Source: an uncultured Collinsella sp. (GTDB lineage: Bacteria > Actinomycetota > Coriobacteriia > Coriobacteriales > Coriobacteriaceae). Taken from it: DNA of 64,000 bases. Of this stretch, positions 1 to 8,498 are shown in pieces (positions within the stretch are counted from its first letter, which is position 1; each line of letters opens with the position of its first letter). The position numbers were made by a program, and so were the translations under genes. The stretch is taken from positions 1 through 64,000 of the forward strand of contig UQLF01000006.1 in the NCBI GenBank assembly GCA_900541875.1. Direction: 5' to 3'. The notes beneath the pieces were generated by a model, which ran no database searches, was not told the origin of the DNA, and saw only the letters and a list, made by a program, of their open reading frames with translations.

Positions 1-57
1 ACGCAAAGGAAAGCACTTAATGTGCTTTCCGTCTTGCGCAGGACTGTAGAGCAGCAA
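1..57 (+). repeat. Hairpin repeat, family shared with the sdaA leader
   Basis: A 9-bp perfect stem (GGAAAGCAC / GTGCTTTCC) closes a TTAAT loop and is followed by GCGCAGGACTGT and AGCAG. The same arrangement, with GGAGAGCAC/GTGCTCTCC and GAGCAGGACTGT, occurs on the minus strand near 38831-38888 upstream of the L-serine dehydratase gene. The window edge may cut off the left part of a larger palindrome. The role is unknown: it may be an intergenic palindromic repeat or a leader RNA. Confidence 0.6.
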
Positions 58-172
58 ACTTAACCGTCCCGCCCGGCGGGCGAGCGCAGGGATACGACAT
101 CTGTCCAACAATTCGTGTGAAACACAATGAAAAACCGTTTGATGTGAGTTAATATAAACAACGTCGTGAATC

Positions 173-219
173 TGACTCCTGCCACATGCATGACAGGGGT
201 TAAACACAAAAAGGAGTCA
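173..219 (+). promoter_or_regulatory. Leader hairpin covering the ptsH ribosome binding site
   Basis: TGACTCCT at 173-180 is perfectly complementary to AGGAGTCA at 212-219. The latter contains the Shine-Dalgarno AGGAG that serves the ATG at 223. The loop can also pair internally (CCTG/CAGG). Folding would hide the ribosome binding site, so translation of HPr may be controlled by melting or by a trans factor. This is an inference from complementarity only. Confidence 0.45.
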
Positions 220-222
220 ATT

Positions 223-486
223 ATGGTTTCTAAGAAGGCTACCCTCGTTAATCCTCAGGGTCTGCACATGCGTCCGGCTGGTCTGTTCGCCTCCACCATG
301 GGCAAGTACGCCTGTGACGTGACGGTCGTCACCCCCGAGAAGGAGGTCAACGGCAAGTCCCCGATGGCCCTCATGGCTGCTGGTATCCCCTGCGGTACCG
401 AGGTCGAGGTCAAGTGCGATGGCGCCGACGAGGCCGAGGCTCTGGCTGCTGCCATCGAGCTCATCAAGAGCGGTCTTGGCGAGTAG
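223..486 (+). CDS. ptsH: Phosphocarrier protein HPr of the PTS
   Basis: This 87-aa protein is the normal size for HPr, the small cytoplasmic phosphocarrier that takes phosphate from enzyme I and gives it to sugar-specific EIIA domains. The active-site motif GLHMRPAG places the phosphorylated histidine at residue 15. A serine occurs at the regulatory position 46, but in the context GKSPM rather than the Firmicutes KSIMG, so control by HPr kinase cannot be assumed. The start at 223 is preceded by AAGGAG with good spacing; an in-frame upstream ATG at 166 has no comparable site. The enzyme I gene follows after a terminator-like hairpin. Confidence 0.97.
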   Translation: MVSKKATLVNPQGLHMRPAGLFASTMGKYACDVTVVTPEKEVNGKSPMALMAAGIPCGTEVEVKCDGADEAEALAAAIELIKSGLGE

Positions 487-531
487 AACTCAAACGGGTC
501 GCATGTTGAACAACTAAGTTCATATTTGGGG

Positions 532-567
532 GCGCAGTGACCTGTTCTAAGGTAGCTGCGCTCTTTT
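532..567 (+). terminator. Terminator or attenuator between ptsH and ptsI
   Basis: GCGCAG (532-537) pairs with CTGCGC (556-561) and is followed by TCTTTT. It lies in the 127-bp gap between ptsH and ptsI. It could give more HPr than enzyme I mRNA from one promoter, as is common in PTS operons. Confidence 0.6.
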
Positions 568-613
568 GTCATGGATATGGCAAAACGCTTTATCACATGA
601 CACGGAGAGAGGA

Positions 614-2323
614 ATGGGAATGTATCAGGGAGTCAACGCTTCCGAGGGCATCGGTATCGGCACCGTCATGGTTGCCGTCGATCCCGACTTGACGTTTGAG
701 CCGCACGAGGTTGCCGATTCGGCAGCAGAGAAGGAGCGCTATCAGTCCGCTCTTTCGGTCTTCTGCGAGAAGACCCAGGCTCAGGCCGACCATATGAAGG
801 AGACGGTGGGCGAGGCCGAGGCCGAGATCATGAGCGGACACATTGTCCTGGCTCAGGACCCGGGCATGACTGACGCCATCAACGCCGCCATTGACGGCGG
901 TACCTGCGCCGAGCAGGCGCTCATGGACACCTCGACCATGTTCGAGAACATGTTCCTGTCCATGGACGACGAGATGTTCCGTCTGCGCGCGGCCGACATC
1001 GCCGACATCCGCACCGGTATTCTGGCCGAGCTGCTGGGCAAGGAGGTCGTCGACCTCTCCGTCCTGCCCGAGAACACCGTCGTTGTCGTGCACGACCTCA
1101 CGCCGTCCATGACCGCCACGATCGATAAGGCCCACGTTGCCGGTATCGTCACCGAGACCGGTGGCCGCACGTCGCACTCCGCGATCATCGCCCGCGCCCT
1201 CGAGATCCCGGCTGTCCTTTCGGTTTCCAACAGCTGCACCGCGCTGCGCAACGGTATGACCGTTGTCGTCGACGGCGGCAAGGGTATCGTCGAGGCCGAT
1301 CCCGACGAGGAGACGCTCGCCGCCTACACCGCCAAGGCCGAGGCCTTCGCTGCCGAGAAGGCAGCCCTCGAGGCCTTCCGCGGCAAGCCGTCCGTGACTG
1401 CCGATGGCATCAAGAAGATCATCGCCTGCAACATCGGTAACCCCGATGACGTGCCCAACGCGCTCGATCACGATGCCGAGGCCATCGGTCTGTTCCGCTC
1501 CGAGTTCCTGTTCATGGACTCTGCTGAGCTTCCTTCCGAGGAGGAGCAGTTTAACGCCTACCGTAAGGTCGCCAGCGCGCTCAAGGGTGCTCCGGTCATC
1601 ATCCGCACGCTCGACGTGGGTGGCGACAAGGAGATTCCGTATCTGCATATGGTCAAGGAAGACAACCCCTTCATGGGCTTCCGCGCCGTGCGTTACTGCC
1701 TGGCCAATCCCGACCAGTACAAGGTCCAGCTCCGCGCTCTGCTGCGCGCTAGCGCCTTCGGTGACGTCAAGATCATGATCCCGCTCGTCACTTGCGTCGA
1801 GGAGGTCTTGGCTGTCAAGGAGCTCGTCGAGCAGTGCAAGGCCGAGCTGACCGAAGAGGGTCGTAAGTTCAACGAGAACATCGAGGTCGGCATCATGGTC
1901 GAGACGCCCGCCGCTTCGCTGCTCGCAGACCGCCTGGCCGAGGTCGCCGACTTCTTCTCCATCGGCACCAACGACCTGATCGGCTACACCATGTGCGCCG
2001 ACCGTGGTAACGACACCATCTCCAACCTGTACCAGGTTTACTATCCCGCCGTGCTCCGCTCGCTCAAGAACATCATCGAGAGCGGCGTGAAGGCCGGCAT
2101 CATGGTCGGTATGTGCGGCGAGGCCGCTGCCGATCCGCTACTCGAACCGCTGCTGATCAGCTGGGGCCTGGAGGAGTTCTCGATGAGCGCTCCGTCGATC
2201 CTGCGCGCCCGCAAGACCATCAGCCAGTGGACCAAGGCCGAGTGCGACGAGCTCGCCGAGAAGGCGCTCGCCTGCAACACCGCCGCCGAGGTCAAGGCAC
2301 TGCTCGAGTCCGCAGCTCGCTAA
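614..2323 (+). CDS. ptsI: PTS enzyme I (phosphoenolpyruvate-protein phosphotransferase)
   Basis: Enzyme I transfers phosphate from phosphoenolpyruvate to HPr in the cytoplasm. The protein is about 569 aa, the usual family length. In order it shows the N-terminal HPr-binding and phosphohistidine domain with GGRTSHSAIIARALEIPAV (phosphorylated His about residue 188), then the PEP-utilising TIM barrel with GDKEIPYL, SIGTNDLIGYTM and GMCGEAAADP (active-site Cys about residue 501). GGAGAG lies just upstream. ATG at 614 and ATG at 620 are both plausible; the family start MYQGV fits 620 equally well. No EII permease gene lies in the window, so these are general PTS components. Confidence 0.96.
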   Translation: MGMYQGVNASEGIGIGTVMVAVDPDLTFEPHEVADSAAEKERYQSALSVFCEKTQAQADHMKETVGEAEAEIMSGHIVLAQDPGMTDAINAAIDGGTCAEQALMDTSTMFENMFLSMDDEMFRLRAADIADIRTGILAELLGKEVVDLSVLPENTVVVVHDLTPSMTATIDKAHVAGIVTETGGRTSHSAIIARALEIPAVLSVSNSCTALRNGMTVVVDGGKGIVEADPDEETLAAYTAKAEAFAAEKAALEAFRGKPSVTADGIKKIIACNIGNPDDVPNALDHDAEAIGLFRSEFLFMDSAELPSEEEQFNAYRKVASALKGAPVIIRTLDVGGDKEIPYLHMVKEDNPFMGFRAVRYCLANPDQYKVQLRALLRASAFGDVKIMIPLVTCVEEVLAVKELVEQCKAELTEEGRKFNENIEVGIMVETPAASLLADRLAEVADFFSIGTNDLIGYTMCADRGNDTISNLYQVYYPAVLRSLKNIIESGVKAGIMVGMCGEAAADPLLEPLLISWGLEEFSMSAPSILRARKTISQWTKAECDELAEKALACNTAAEVKALLESAAR

Positions 2324-2340
2324 TTTGGTATCAGAGGTAA

Positions 2341-2370
2341 CCGCGTGGTTGGAATGGGCCGGCCACGCGG
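2341..2370 (+). other. GC-rich hairpin between ptsI and the first kinase gene
   Basis: CCGCGTGG (2341-2348) pairs with CCACGCGG (2363-2370). No T-run follows, so this is not a clear terminator. It may stabilise or process an mRNA spanning ptsI and the downstream kinase gene. Confidence 0.35.
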
Positions 2371-2397
2371 CCCTCACATATACAGGGGGTACTGTAA

Positions 2398-3330
2398 ATG
2401 TTCTACACGCTAACCGCTAACCCGGCTGTCGACATGACGGTTTCGAGCTCTCCGCTCGAGCCCGACGAGAACGTCCGCACCGGCTCGGCCAGCTACACGG
2501 CTAACGGCAAGGGCCTCGACGTGTCCTTCGCCTTTAAGAAGATGGGCGTCGACACCGTCGCGCTCGGCTTCTTCGCTGGCTTCACGGGCAAGTTCATCGT
2601 CGAGGAGGTCATGAACCTGGGTTGCCTGTGCCGCCCGGTCTGGACCGACGGTATCACGCGCATTAACACCTACGTCAACGATGGCCAGCACGAGTACGGC
2701 ATCCTGAACCCGGGTGCTCCGATCACGCCGCAGCACCAGGAGGAGCTCTACAACATCCTGGACACCGCGGGCGATCTCGAGTGCCTGATCGTTTCCGGCT
2801 CCGTGCCTCCCAAAGCTACGCCCGACTTCCTGGCTCAGGTCATGGAGCACGCTCAGGCTCGTGGCGCCGACGTCGTCCTGGACCTGTCCTCCGACAAGCT
2901 CAAGGAGCTCGCTCACAAGAAGCCGCTGCTCATCAAGCCGAACCATCACGAGATGAAGGCCATCTTCGGCGTGCCGGTCGACACCGACGACGAGGTCCGC
3001 GTTGCCATGAAGATGGCTCACGACGCTGGCGTTCAGAACGTGCTGCTCACCCGCGGTAGCCGCGGCGACGCTTACTTCTCCAACGGCGAGGACATCTGGT
3101 ACGCCAAGCGTGAGTTCAACATCAAGCTGGTTTCTTCCGTCTGCGCCGGCGACTGCACCCTCGCTGCGTTCCTGCACAAGTGGTACAGGGATCGCGACAA
3201 CGTCGAGGAGGCCATGAAGCTCGCTATGGCCACCGGCGCCAACGTTGCCGAGTCCGTCGGCATTGGCGACTTTGGTCACGTCGACGAGTACAGCAAGCGC
3301 GTTGCTGTCCGCAAGCTCGATCGTCAGTAA
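2398..3330 (+). CDS. PfkB-family sugar-phosphate kinase (1-phosphofructokinase-like), copy 1
   Basis: This 310-aa protein has the full length and fold signature of the FruK/LacC branch of the PfkB family, which uses ATP to phosphorylate sugar phosphates such as fructose 1-phosphate or tagatose 6-phosphate. It opens with FYTLTANPAVD (family TLNPAID) and has the substrate loop NGKGLDVS (family GGKGxNV). The nucleotide and catalytic motif reads VCAGDC at residues 248-253, with catalytic Asp252, but the first glycine of the canonical GAGD is Cys249. AGGGGGT precedes the ATG. A close paralogue follows at 3519. The exact substrate is not certain. Confidence 0.85.
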   Translation: MFYTLTANPAVDMTVSSSPLEPDENVRTGSASYTANGKGLDVSFAFKKMGVDTVALGFFAGFTGKFIVEEVMNLGCLCRPVWTDGITRINTYVNDGQHEYGILNPGAPITPQHQEELYNILDTAGDLECLIVSGSVPPKATPDFLAQVMEHAQARGADVVLDLSSDKLKELAHKKPLLIKPNHHEMKAIFGVPVDTDDEVRVAMKMAHDAGVQNVLLTRGSRGDAYFSNGEDIWYAKREFNIKLVSSVCAGDCTLAAFLHKWYRDRDNVEEAMKLAMATGANVAESVGIGDFGHVDEYSKRVAVRKLDRQ

Positions 3331-3358
3331 TCGAAACGCGACATATTCGTGCGCATGT

Positions 3359-3389
3359 GGCGCCCCGGTTTCGGCTGGGGCGCCTTTTT
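3359..3389 (+). terminator. Rho-independent terminator after kinase copy 1
   Basis: An 8-bp stem, GGCGCCCC (3359-3366) with GGGGCGCC (3377-3384), has a 10-nt loop and is followed directly by TTTTT. Confidence 0.9.
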
Positions 3390-3518
3390 GTTCCGCCACG
3401 GGGGAGAGGTGTCCCGCCGTACTTCATCGCTTCCACACCGTTCACCGAGTTGCCCTATCCTTTTACCGATGCGTGGAATATACTTTCATTAACACGTTGC
3501 TTCGTGAAAGGAACATTC

Positions 3519-4451
3519 ATGATTTACACGCTCACTGCAAATCCCGCCATTGACTACAACATCGCCTGCGACGGCCTTACTGCCAATACCGTCACGCGTA
3601 CCCGCAATGCCGTCTACACGCCCAACGGCAAGGGCCTCAACGTCTCGTTTACGCTTGACCACTATGGTGTCGACACCACGATCCTGGGCTTCTTCGCCGG
3701 CTTCTCGGGCGAGTTCATCGTCAAGGGCGCCGAGGCCCTGGGCGTGCCCGTCAAGCCCGTGTGGACCGACGGCATCACGCGCGTCAACGTGTTCCTCAAC
3801 GCCGGCCCCGATACCGAGTACAACATGGTCAACGCCGGTGCCGCCATCAACGAGGCCAATGAGCAGGAGATGTTTGAGCTTATCGATTCGCTTGATGACA
3901 TGACCTGCCTGGTCATCAGCGGCTCGTTGCCTCCCAACACTTCCGAGGGCTTCCTGGCCGAGGTCCTGCGCCGCGTCAAGGCCAAGGGGGCCGAGTTCGT
4001 CCTCGACATCTCGAGCCATCAGCTGGCAGACCTCATTGCCATGGAGCCGCTGCTGATCAAGCCCAATGACGATGAGCTGCTCGACATCTTTGGCATTAAG
4101 GTGAGCGGTGGCGACGACGAGTCCGTCAAGGGCGCGATGGCCGAACTGCACGCCAAGGGCGCCAAGAACGTGCTGCTGACCCTTGGTGGCGCCGGTGCGT
4201 ACTTCTCCAACGGCGAGCACATCTGGTTTGCCAATCGCACCTTCGACGTCAAGCTGCTGTCGACGGTGTGCGCCGGCGATTCCTCGCTCGCTGCCTTCCT
4301 GTCCGTGTGGCACGACGCCCCCGAGCGCGTCGAGGACGCCCTGCGCCTTTCGATGGCTACCGGCGCCAACGTGGTCGAGTGCCCCGGTCTGGGCGATTTT
4401 GCCAAGGTGGACGAATATAAGAAGCACATTGAGGTTCGCCAGGTCTGCTAG
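3519..4451 (+). CDS. PfkB-family sugar-phosphate kinase (1-phosphofructokinase-like), copy 2
   Basis: This 310-aa paralogue of the preceding kinase has the same length and architecture. It opens with IYTLTANPAID, has the loop NGKGLNVS and the motif VCAGDSSLAAF with Cys251 and catalytic Asp254. The first Gly of GAGD is again Cys, so the variant is inherited by both copies. The start at 3519 has GAAAGG upstream and matches the start of copy 1; a longer in-frame extension reaches back into copy 1 and is not credible. It has its own terminator on each side, so it is probably expressed separately. Fructose 1-phosphate or tagatose 6-phosphate is the likely substrate by family. Confidence 0.85.
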   Translation: MIYTLTANPAIDYNIACDGLTANTVTRTRNAVYTPNGKGLNVSFTLDHYGVDTTILGFFAGFSGEFIVKGAEALGVPVKPVWTDGITRVNVFLNAGPDTEYNMVNAGAAINEANEQEMFELIDSLDDMTCLVISGSLPPNTSEGFLAEVLRRVKAKGAEFVLDISSHQLADLIAMEPLLIKPNDDELLDIFGIKVSGGDDESVKGAMAELHAKGAKNVLLTLGGAGAYFSNGEHIWFANRTFDVKLLSTVCAGDSSLAAFLSVWHDAPERVEDALRLSMATGANVVECPGLGDFAKVDEYKKHIEVRQVC

Positions 4452-4473
4452 CAGCATCGATACGTCGTTGCCG

Positions 4474-4508
4474 AACACCCGCTTTGGATTACCAAGGCGG
4501 GTGTTTTT
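4474..4508 (+). terminator. Terminator after kinase copy 2
   Basis: AACACCCGC pairs with GCGGGTGTT around a loop of about 14 nt, and the 3' arm runs into TTTTT. Confidence 0.88.
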
Positions 4509-4645
4509 GTGCACTGAACGCATATGGCGTCTGCTGTCTCGTTTTATCGAATTGACGAAGCAATTGCGTGTGCGCGCTTTCTTGTTTCTTGTTAGACTTC
4601 TTGAGAACCATCGATTTACGCTCACAAGTGCAGGAGGCCATAGGC

Positions 4646-6040
4646 ATGTGCAATGTTTCGCTCAACGGTACGCAACCGTCCGATGCGTCCCTGCGCGTCC
4701 TGCGCGCGCTTGAGGCGGCTGGTCTTGAGGCTTGGTACGTGGGCGGTTGGGTGCGCGACGCCCTGATGGGGTGCCCTAGCCACGATGTTGATATGTGCTG
4801 TAGCGGCCTGTGGCAGGAGTCCAAAGCGGCGCTCGAGGCCGCCGGCATCGCGGTCGTGGAGTCGGGCATTAAATTTGGTGGAATCACGGCTATTTCCGAT
4901 GGCGAGCGTATCGAGGTCACCACGTACCGCCTGGATGGCTTTTACACCGATGGTCGCCATCCCCAGAGTGTGGAGCGTGCCGCCTCGCTCGAGGACGATC
5001 TGGCGCGCCGCGACTTTACCGTCAACGCCATGGCCTGGCATCCCGAACGCCGGCTTGTCGACCGCTACGACGGCCAGGGTGATCTGGAGCGCAAGCTGAT
5101 TCGCGCTGTCGGTGATCCCGAACGCCGTTTTAATGAGGACGCTCTACGCATGTTGCGTGCGGTGCGCTTTGCCTGCCGCCTGGACTTTATGATTGAACCC
5201 GCGACCAAACAGGCTTTGGCCAAATGTGCGCCGTTGCTCGATGCCGTGGCGCGCGAGCGTGTTGGTATTGAGCTCGAGGGCATTCTTTCGACCGGTCATG
5301 GGGGAGACGCCATGCTGCGCTACCCCGAGCTTATCTGCGCCGCCGTGTCCGAGTTGGCAGCGGGCCGCGGGTTTGATCAACGAAGTGTCTATCATGCGTT
5401 TAACGTCTACGAGCATATCGCCCGTGTGCTGACGGTGGCGGGGGAGCTCGCGCTGTGTGACGGCGTCGCGCCCTCGTCGAGCCTTATGTGGGCGGCGTTT
5501 TTGCACGATGTGTCCAAGCCCGAGTGCTTCACGGTCGATCACGCCGGCAGCGGACACTTCTACGGTCATCCAGAGCTCGGCGCCAAGAAGGCGCGCCTCA
5601 TTATGGATCGCCTGGCGCTCTCGCACGACTTGGTGCGCGACGTGTGCCTGCTCATCAAATACCATGACAAGCCGCTGCGTCCCGAGCGCTCCTGCCTGCT
5701 CAATATGATGCGCGCGCTTTCGGGCGAGGGCGTCGACACGGCCCGTCTGATGGACGAGCTCATGGACCTCAAGCGTGCTGACACACTTGGCAAGGCCCCG
5801 TCGTGCTTCTATTACGTCGAGACGATTGAGGAGATGCGCGCGATGGCGCACGAGCTGCTGAAGGCAGGGGAGCCCTATACGCTCAAGATGCTCGCCATCA
5901 ACGGCGGCGACCTGATCCGTGCCGGAGTCAAGCCCGGGCCGGAACTGGGGCAGCTTCTCAACTCCGCCCTCGACGCCGTGATCGAAGATGACATTCCCAA
6001 CGAGCGCGAAGCTCTTTTGGTCCATCTCAACTTGAATTAG
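4646..6040 (+). CDS. cca: CCA-adding tRNA nucleotidyltransferase with HD domain
   Basis: The enzyme adds or repairs the 3' CCA of tRNA. The 464-aa protein has the class II polymerase-beta head with GGWVRDAL (from residue 33) and the metal-binding pair Asp47-x-Asp49 (HDVDM), then RRDFTVNAMAW and the EDALRMLRAVRFACRLDF region that binds nucleotide and tRNA. A C-terminal HD domain shows LHDVSKP and GHPELGAKKA. The start follows a perfect AGGAGG (4632-4637) with 8-nt spacing; the longer ORF upstream lacks this. It lies just upstream of a tRNA gene that encodes its own CCA. Confidence 0.93.
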   Translation: MCNVSLNGTQPSDASLRVLRALEAAGLEAWYVGGWVRDALMGCPSHDVDMCCSGLWQESKAALEAAGIAVVESGIKFGGITAISDGERIEVTTYRLDGFYTDGRHPQSVERAASLEDDLARRDFTVNAMAWHPERRLVDRYDGQGDLERKLIRAVGDPERRFNEDALRMLRAVRFACRLDFMIEPATKQALAKCAPLLDAVARERVGIELEGILSTGHGGDAMLRYPELICAAVSELAAGRGFDQRSVYHAFNVYEHIARVLTVAGELALCDGVAPSSSLMWAAFLHDVSKPECFTVDHAGSGHFYGHPELGAKKARLIMDRLALSHDLVRDVCLLIKYHDKPLRPERSCLLNMMRALSGEGVDTARLMDELMDLKRADTLGKAPSCFYYVETIEEMRAMAHELLKAGEPYTLKMLAINGGDLIRAGVKPGPELGQLLNSALDAVIEDDIPNEREALLVHLNLN

Positions 6041-6104
6041 CTACCAAGTTTACCTGCGTGTTCCATAACCTGCCGACAATTTTTCGGCAATTTGGAATTT
6101 CTTC

Positions 6105-6133
6105 TTGCGCTGACGTTTTTTGTCCCGTAATAT
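6105..6133 (+). promoter_or_regulatory. Probable promoter of tRNA-Glu
   Basis: TTGCGC (6105-6110) and TAATAT (6128-6133) are separated by 17 bp and lie about 35 bp before the mature tRNA 5' end. The -35 box is weak. Confidence 0.5.
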
Positions 6134-6167
6134 ATTTCTTCGCAGCACGGCAGTGCAGATGTCATGT

Positions 6168-6244
6168 GGCCCGTTCGTCTAGCGGTTTAGGACGCCGCCC
6201 TCTCAAGGCGGAGATCACCAGTTCGAATCTGGTACGGGCTACCA
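6168..6244 (+). tRNA. tRNA-Glu (anticodon CTC)
   Basis: A complete cloverleaf can be drawn. The 7-bp acceptor stem GGCCCGT pairs with ACGGGCT, with a G-U at the first pair. The anticodon stem CCGCC/GGCGG encloses the loop CTCTCAA, giving anticodon CTC. The T arm contains GTTCGAATC. Discriminator A6241 is followed by an encoded CCA. It reads GAG codons and is charged by the gltX product at 40.7 kb. Confidence 0.95.
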
Positions 6245-6254
6245 CGTATCTGAT

Positions 6255-6287
6255 ACCCGGACTTCCCATGGAAGGCCGGGTTTTTTA
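6255..6287 (+). terminator. Terminator after tRNA-Glu
   Basis: ACCCGG (6255-6260) pairs with CCGGGT (6276-6281) and CTTCC pairs with GGAAG inside it. TTTTTTATTT follows. Confidence 0.88.
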
Positions 6288-6394
6288 TTTTCAAACAACC
6301 GTCTGCAATTCCCGTTTGAACCAGAGCTTTGCGTTCTGCCTATGGCCCTTACGGGTACAATATCCAAGATATTTTGACTGTTAGAAGGAGTCTC

Positions 6395-7702
6395 ATGACG
6401 GAGTCCTCTCAGCATACGTCTAAGCCCCAGGTCGAGGTTGAGGCCTCGGGCGGAGATGACAATAAGAGCGCACGCCGCGGCGCCATCTTTATCGGCGTTG
6501 TGCTGGTGGGTTATATCGTCTATCTGGTGGTAACCGGGCAGATGGGGCAGTTCTGGGCCGCTATGTCGAGCGTCCAGGCGCCCTGGCTTGCCGCAGCGTG
6601 CTTCTGCATGTTCCTGTACCTGTTCTTTGGCATTGTGGCCTATGCGATCGCCGTCTGGCTCGATCCCAATTCGCCCGTCGGTATTAGCGACCTCATTTCG
6701 GTCGAGGCGAGCGGCATCTTCTTTGGCAACCTCACGCCCATGATGATGGGCTCGACTCCCGCCCAGATCTACCGCCTGACCAAGGCGGGCCAAAACGTGG
6801 GCGAGGCCGGCGCCACGCAGTTCACGCGTTTTATCGTGTATCAGTTTGGCCTCGTTGCCTGGGGCGCTATCCTACTGCTTGCTCGCATGCCTTTTTTTGC
6901 CGAGCGCTATGGCGACATGACGCTGCTGTGCGTCTTTAGCTTTGGTGGGCACTGCTGCATCTTGCTGGGCATCTTCGCCGTCGCGCTCATGCCTAAGACC
7001 GTCACGCGCGTCGCCCATTGCATCATCAATTGGCTCGAGCGCATAGGTGTCTCGGCCACTAAGATCGAGGGATGGCGCACGTTTGTCGATGGCGAGATCT
7101 ATTCCTTCTCCGAGAAGTTCAAGCTTTCGGCCGGACATTTTTCTTCCATGCTGCTCACCGTGTTTATCACCATGCTGCAGCTCGCGTTTTTCTATCTGGT
7201 TCCGTATTTCCTGATGCTTGCCTTTGGCCACCACGAGGTCGACTTTTTCTCGGTCATGGCCGCGAGCGCCTTTGTCCAGCTGCTGAGCTCTGCGGTCCCC
7301 CTGCCCGGTGGAACTGGTGGCGCTGAGGGCGGCTTTGCATTGTTCTTGGGTCATTTCTTTGGGTCGGCTTCGACCACTGGCTATCTGCTGTGGCGCCTCA
7401 TTACGTTTATTGCGCCGACCATTTTGGCTGCGCCCCTGCTGGGCCTTAAGAGCGCCCACAACGAGAGCATCCATGCGCGTTGGGATCGCGTGATGCGCAA
7501 GCTCGGCCGCACGCCTCAGACGCCCTCTGCGCCCACTAAGCCTCACCCCACGAATGCTGTTACCGTTGATCCCAAGAAGCACGCCCAGAAGGCTTCTGGG
7601 ACCGCTAAGCCGGCTCATAAAGCCTATGTGCGCCAGACAGGCGACGGTATTCGCGTATCTCCGTCGGCACTCAATAAGAAGAAGCACCCTAAGTCGCAGT
7701 AG
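6395..7702 (+). CDS. Lysylphosphatidylglycerol synthase TM-region / UPF0104 family membrane protein
   Basis: This 435-aa polytopic membrane protein resembles the flippase-like transmembrane domain of MprF/AglD (UPF0104, YbhN-like). Visible family features are the segment GIFFGNLTPMMMGSTPAQIYRL and a second conserved loop near PLPGGTGGAEGGF; about eight hydrophobic helices are apparent. It has no synthase domain. The soluble N-terminus of about 28 aa and the basic Pro/Lys-rich C-terminal tail of about 75 aa are probably cytoplasmic. AGAAGGAG lies 4 nt before the ATG at 6395. A role in moving lipids or lipid-linked sugars is inferred from the family only. Confidence 0.8.
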   Translation: MTESSQHTSKPQVEVEASGGDDNKSARRGAIFIGVVLVGYIVYLVVTGQMGQFWAAMSSVQAPWLAAACFCMFLYLFFGIVAYAIAVWLDPNSPVGISDLISVEASGIFFGNLTPMMMGSTPAQIYRLTKAGQNVGEAGATQFTRFIVYQFGLVAWGAILLLARMPFFAERYGDMTLLCVFSFGGHCCILLGIFAVALMPKTVTRVAHCIINWLERIGVSATKIEGWRTFVDGEIYSFSEKFKLSAGHFSSMLLTVFITMLQLAFFYLVPYFLMLAFGHHEVDFFSVMAASAFVQLLSSAVPLPGGTGGAEGGFALFLGHFFGSASTTGYLLWRLITFIAPTILAAPLLGLKSAHNESIHARWDRVMRKLGRTPQTPSAPTKPHPTNAVTVDPKKHAQKASGTAKPAHKAYVRQTGDGIRVSPSALNKKKHPKSQ

Positions 7703-7818
7703 GGCAGTCGTGCGTTCTTCATGATGCGGGGCATATTTGTGCTGTATGGGGGATAATCCTCTTACGTAGATTATCTCTCATCTGTTGATGAATGCTCGCA
7801 TATCGAAGGGACACGCCC

Positions 7819-8430
7819 ATGGCAACCAGCAAACCGCGTCTTGACCGCCGCATCGTTCGCAGCCGCAATGCCATCCTTTCGGCTTTCGAGCGCCTGCTCA
7901 TGGAAAAGCCGCTGGCAGACATTACGGTGAGTGCCTTCGCGCGCGAGGCCAATGTCGACCGCAAGACCTTTTACGTTCACTTTGGTACGGTTGACGGCCT
8001 GCTCGATGCCATTGCCGTCGATGTGGTGGAGATGGTTGTCGACTCGGTCGAGAAAACGCTTGCTTCTATGGACGGTGACACCAACGAGCGCGCTCTTGGC
8101 GCGGCGGCGACCTTCTTTAAAACCGTTAATGAGGCACTGTGCAACAACTTGGTGCTCAATCGTCAGCTGATCGAGAATATTCCGCTCGATGATTTCATGG
8201 CTCGTCTTCGTGCGCCGCTCGAACACGAGATTGCCGAGCGCGATCTGCTGCCCCAAGGTCTCAAGGACGAGATGTTTGACTACTATCTGGCGTTTTTGCT
8301 GTCGGGTATTATCGGTATCTATCGCACGTGGGCACTGTCTGACGGCTCGGTTCCTATCGAGCGTGTCTCGGAGGTTGCTAATGACCTCACGCTCAACGGC
8401 CTTTCGAGCCTAGAATCTCGCTTCGAATAG
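7819..8430 (+). CDS. TetR/AcrR-family transcriptional regulator
   Basis: The 203-aa protein has an N-terminal TetR helix-turn-helix at about residues 15-60, including ITVSAFAREANVDRKTFYVH with the typical RKTFYVHF recognition-helix end. A helical ligand-binding domain follows, with a C-terminal pattern (YLAFLLSGIIGIYRTW) like TetR_C_8 / DhaS-type regulators. The ATG at 7819 has GAAGGGA about 8 nt upstream; an alternative in-frame ATG at 7792 is not supported by an RBS. It lies immediately left of the island boundary. Before island insertion it would have been convergent with the MacB-like operon at 31.8-35.2 kb; whether it controls that operon is unknown. Confidence 0.85.
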   Translation: MATSKPRLDRRIVRSRNAILSAFERLLMEKPLADITVSAFAREANVDRKTFYVHFGTVDGLLDAIAVDVVEMVVDSVEKTLASMDGDTNERALGAAATFFKTVNEALCNNLVLNRQLIENIPLDDFMARLRAPLEHEIAERDLLPQGLKDEMFDYYLAFLLSGIIGIYRTWALSDGSVPIERVSEVANDLTLNGLSSLESRFE

Positions 8431-8453
8431 CACTTGCGCCTTACCCCCCCCTG

Positions 8454-8498
8454 AGTTGCGGTGAAATAGGGACTGAATAGGCCTTTTAACAACCTAAA
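8454..8498 (+). repeat. Left half of a split palindromic repeat (GTTGCGGTGAAATAG family)
   Basis: AGTTGCGGTGAAATAGGGAC at 8454-8473, continuing TGAATAG, matches the left arm of the intact 67-bp palindromes at 47927-47993 and 48269-48335. Its right arm is missing here. An inverted arm (TAGTCCCTAATTCACCGCAACT) appears at 31744-31765, on the far side of the island. Confidence 0.75.

Noticed and set aside
593..1648. Long minus-strand ORF opposite ptsI, and many similar long antisense ORFs over the cobalamin genes, gltX, priA and the glg genes
   Set aside because: They lie antisense to well-recognised proteins. Their translations show no family motifs and arise from the high GC third-codon bias.
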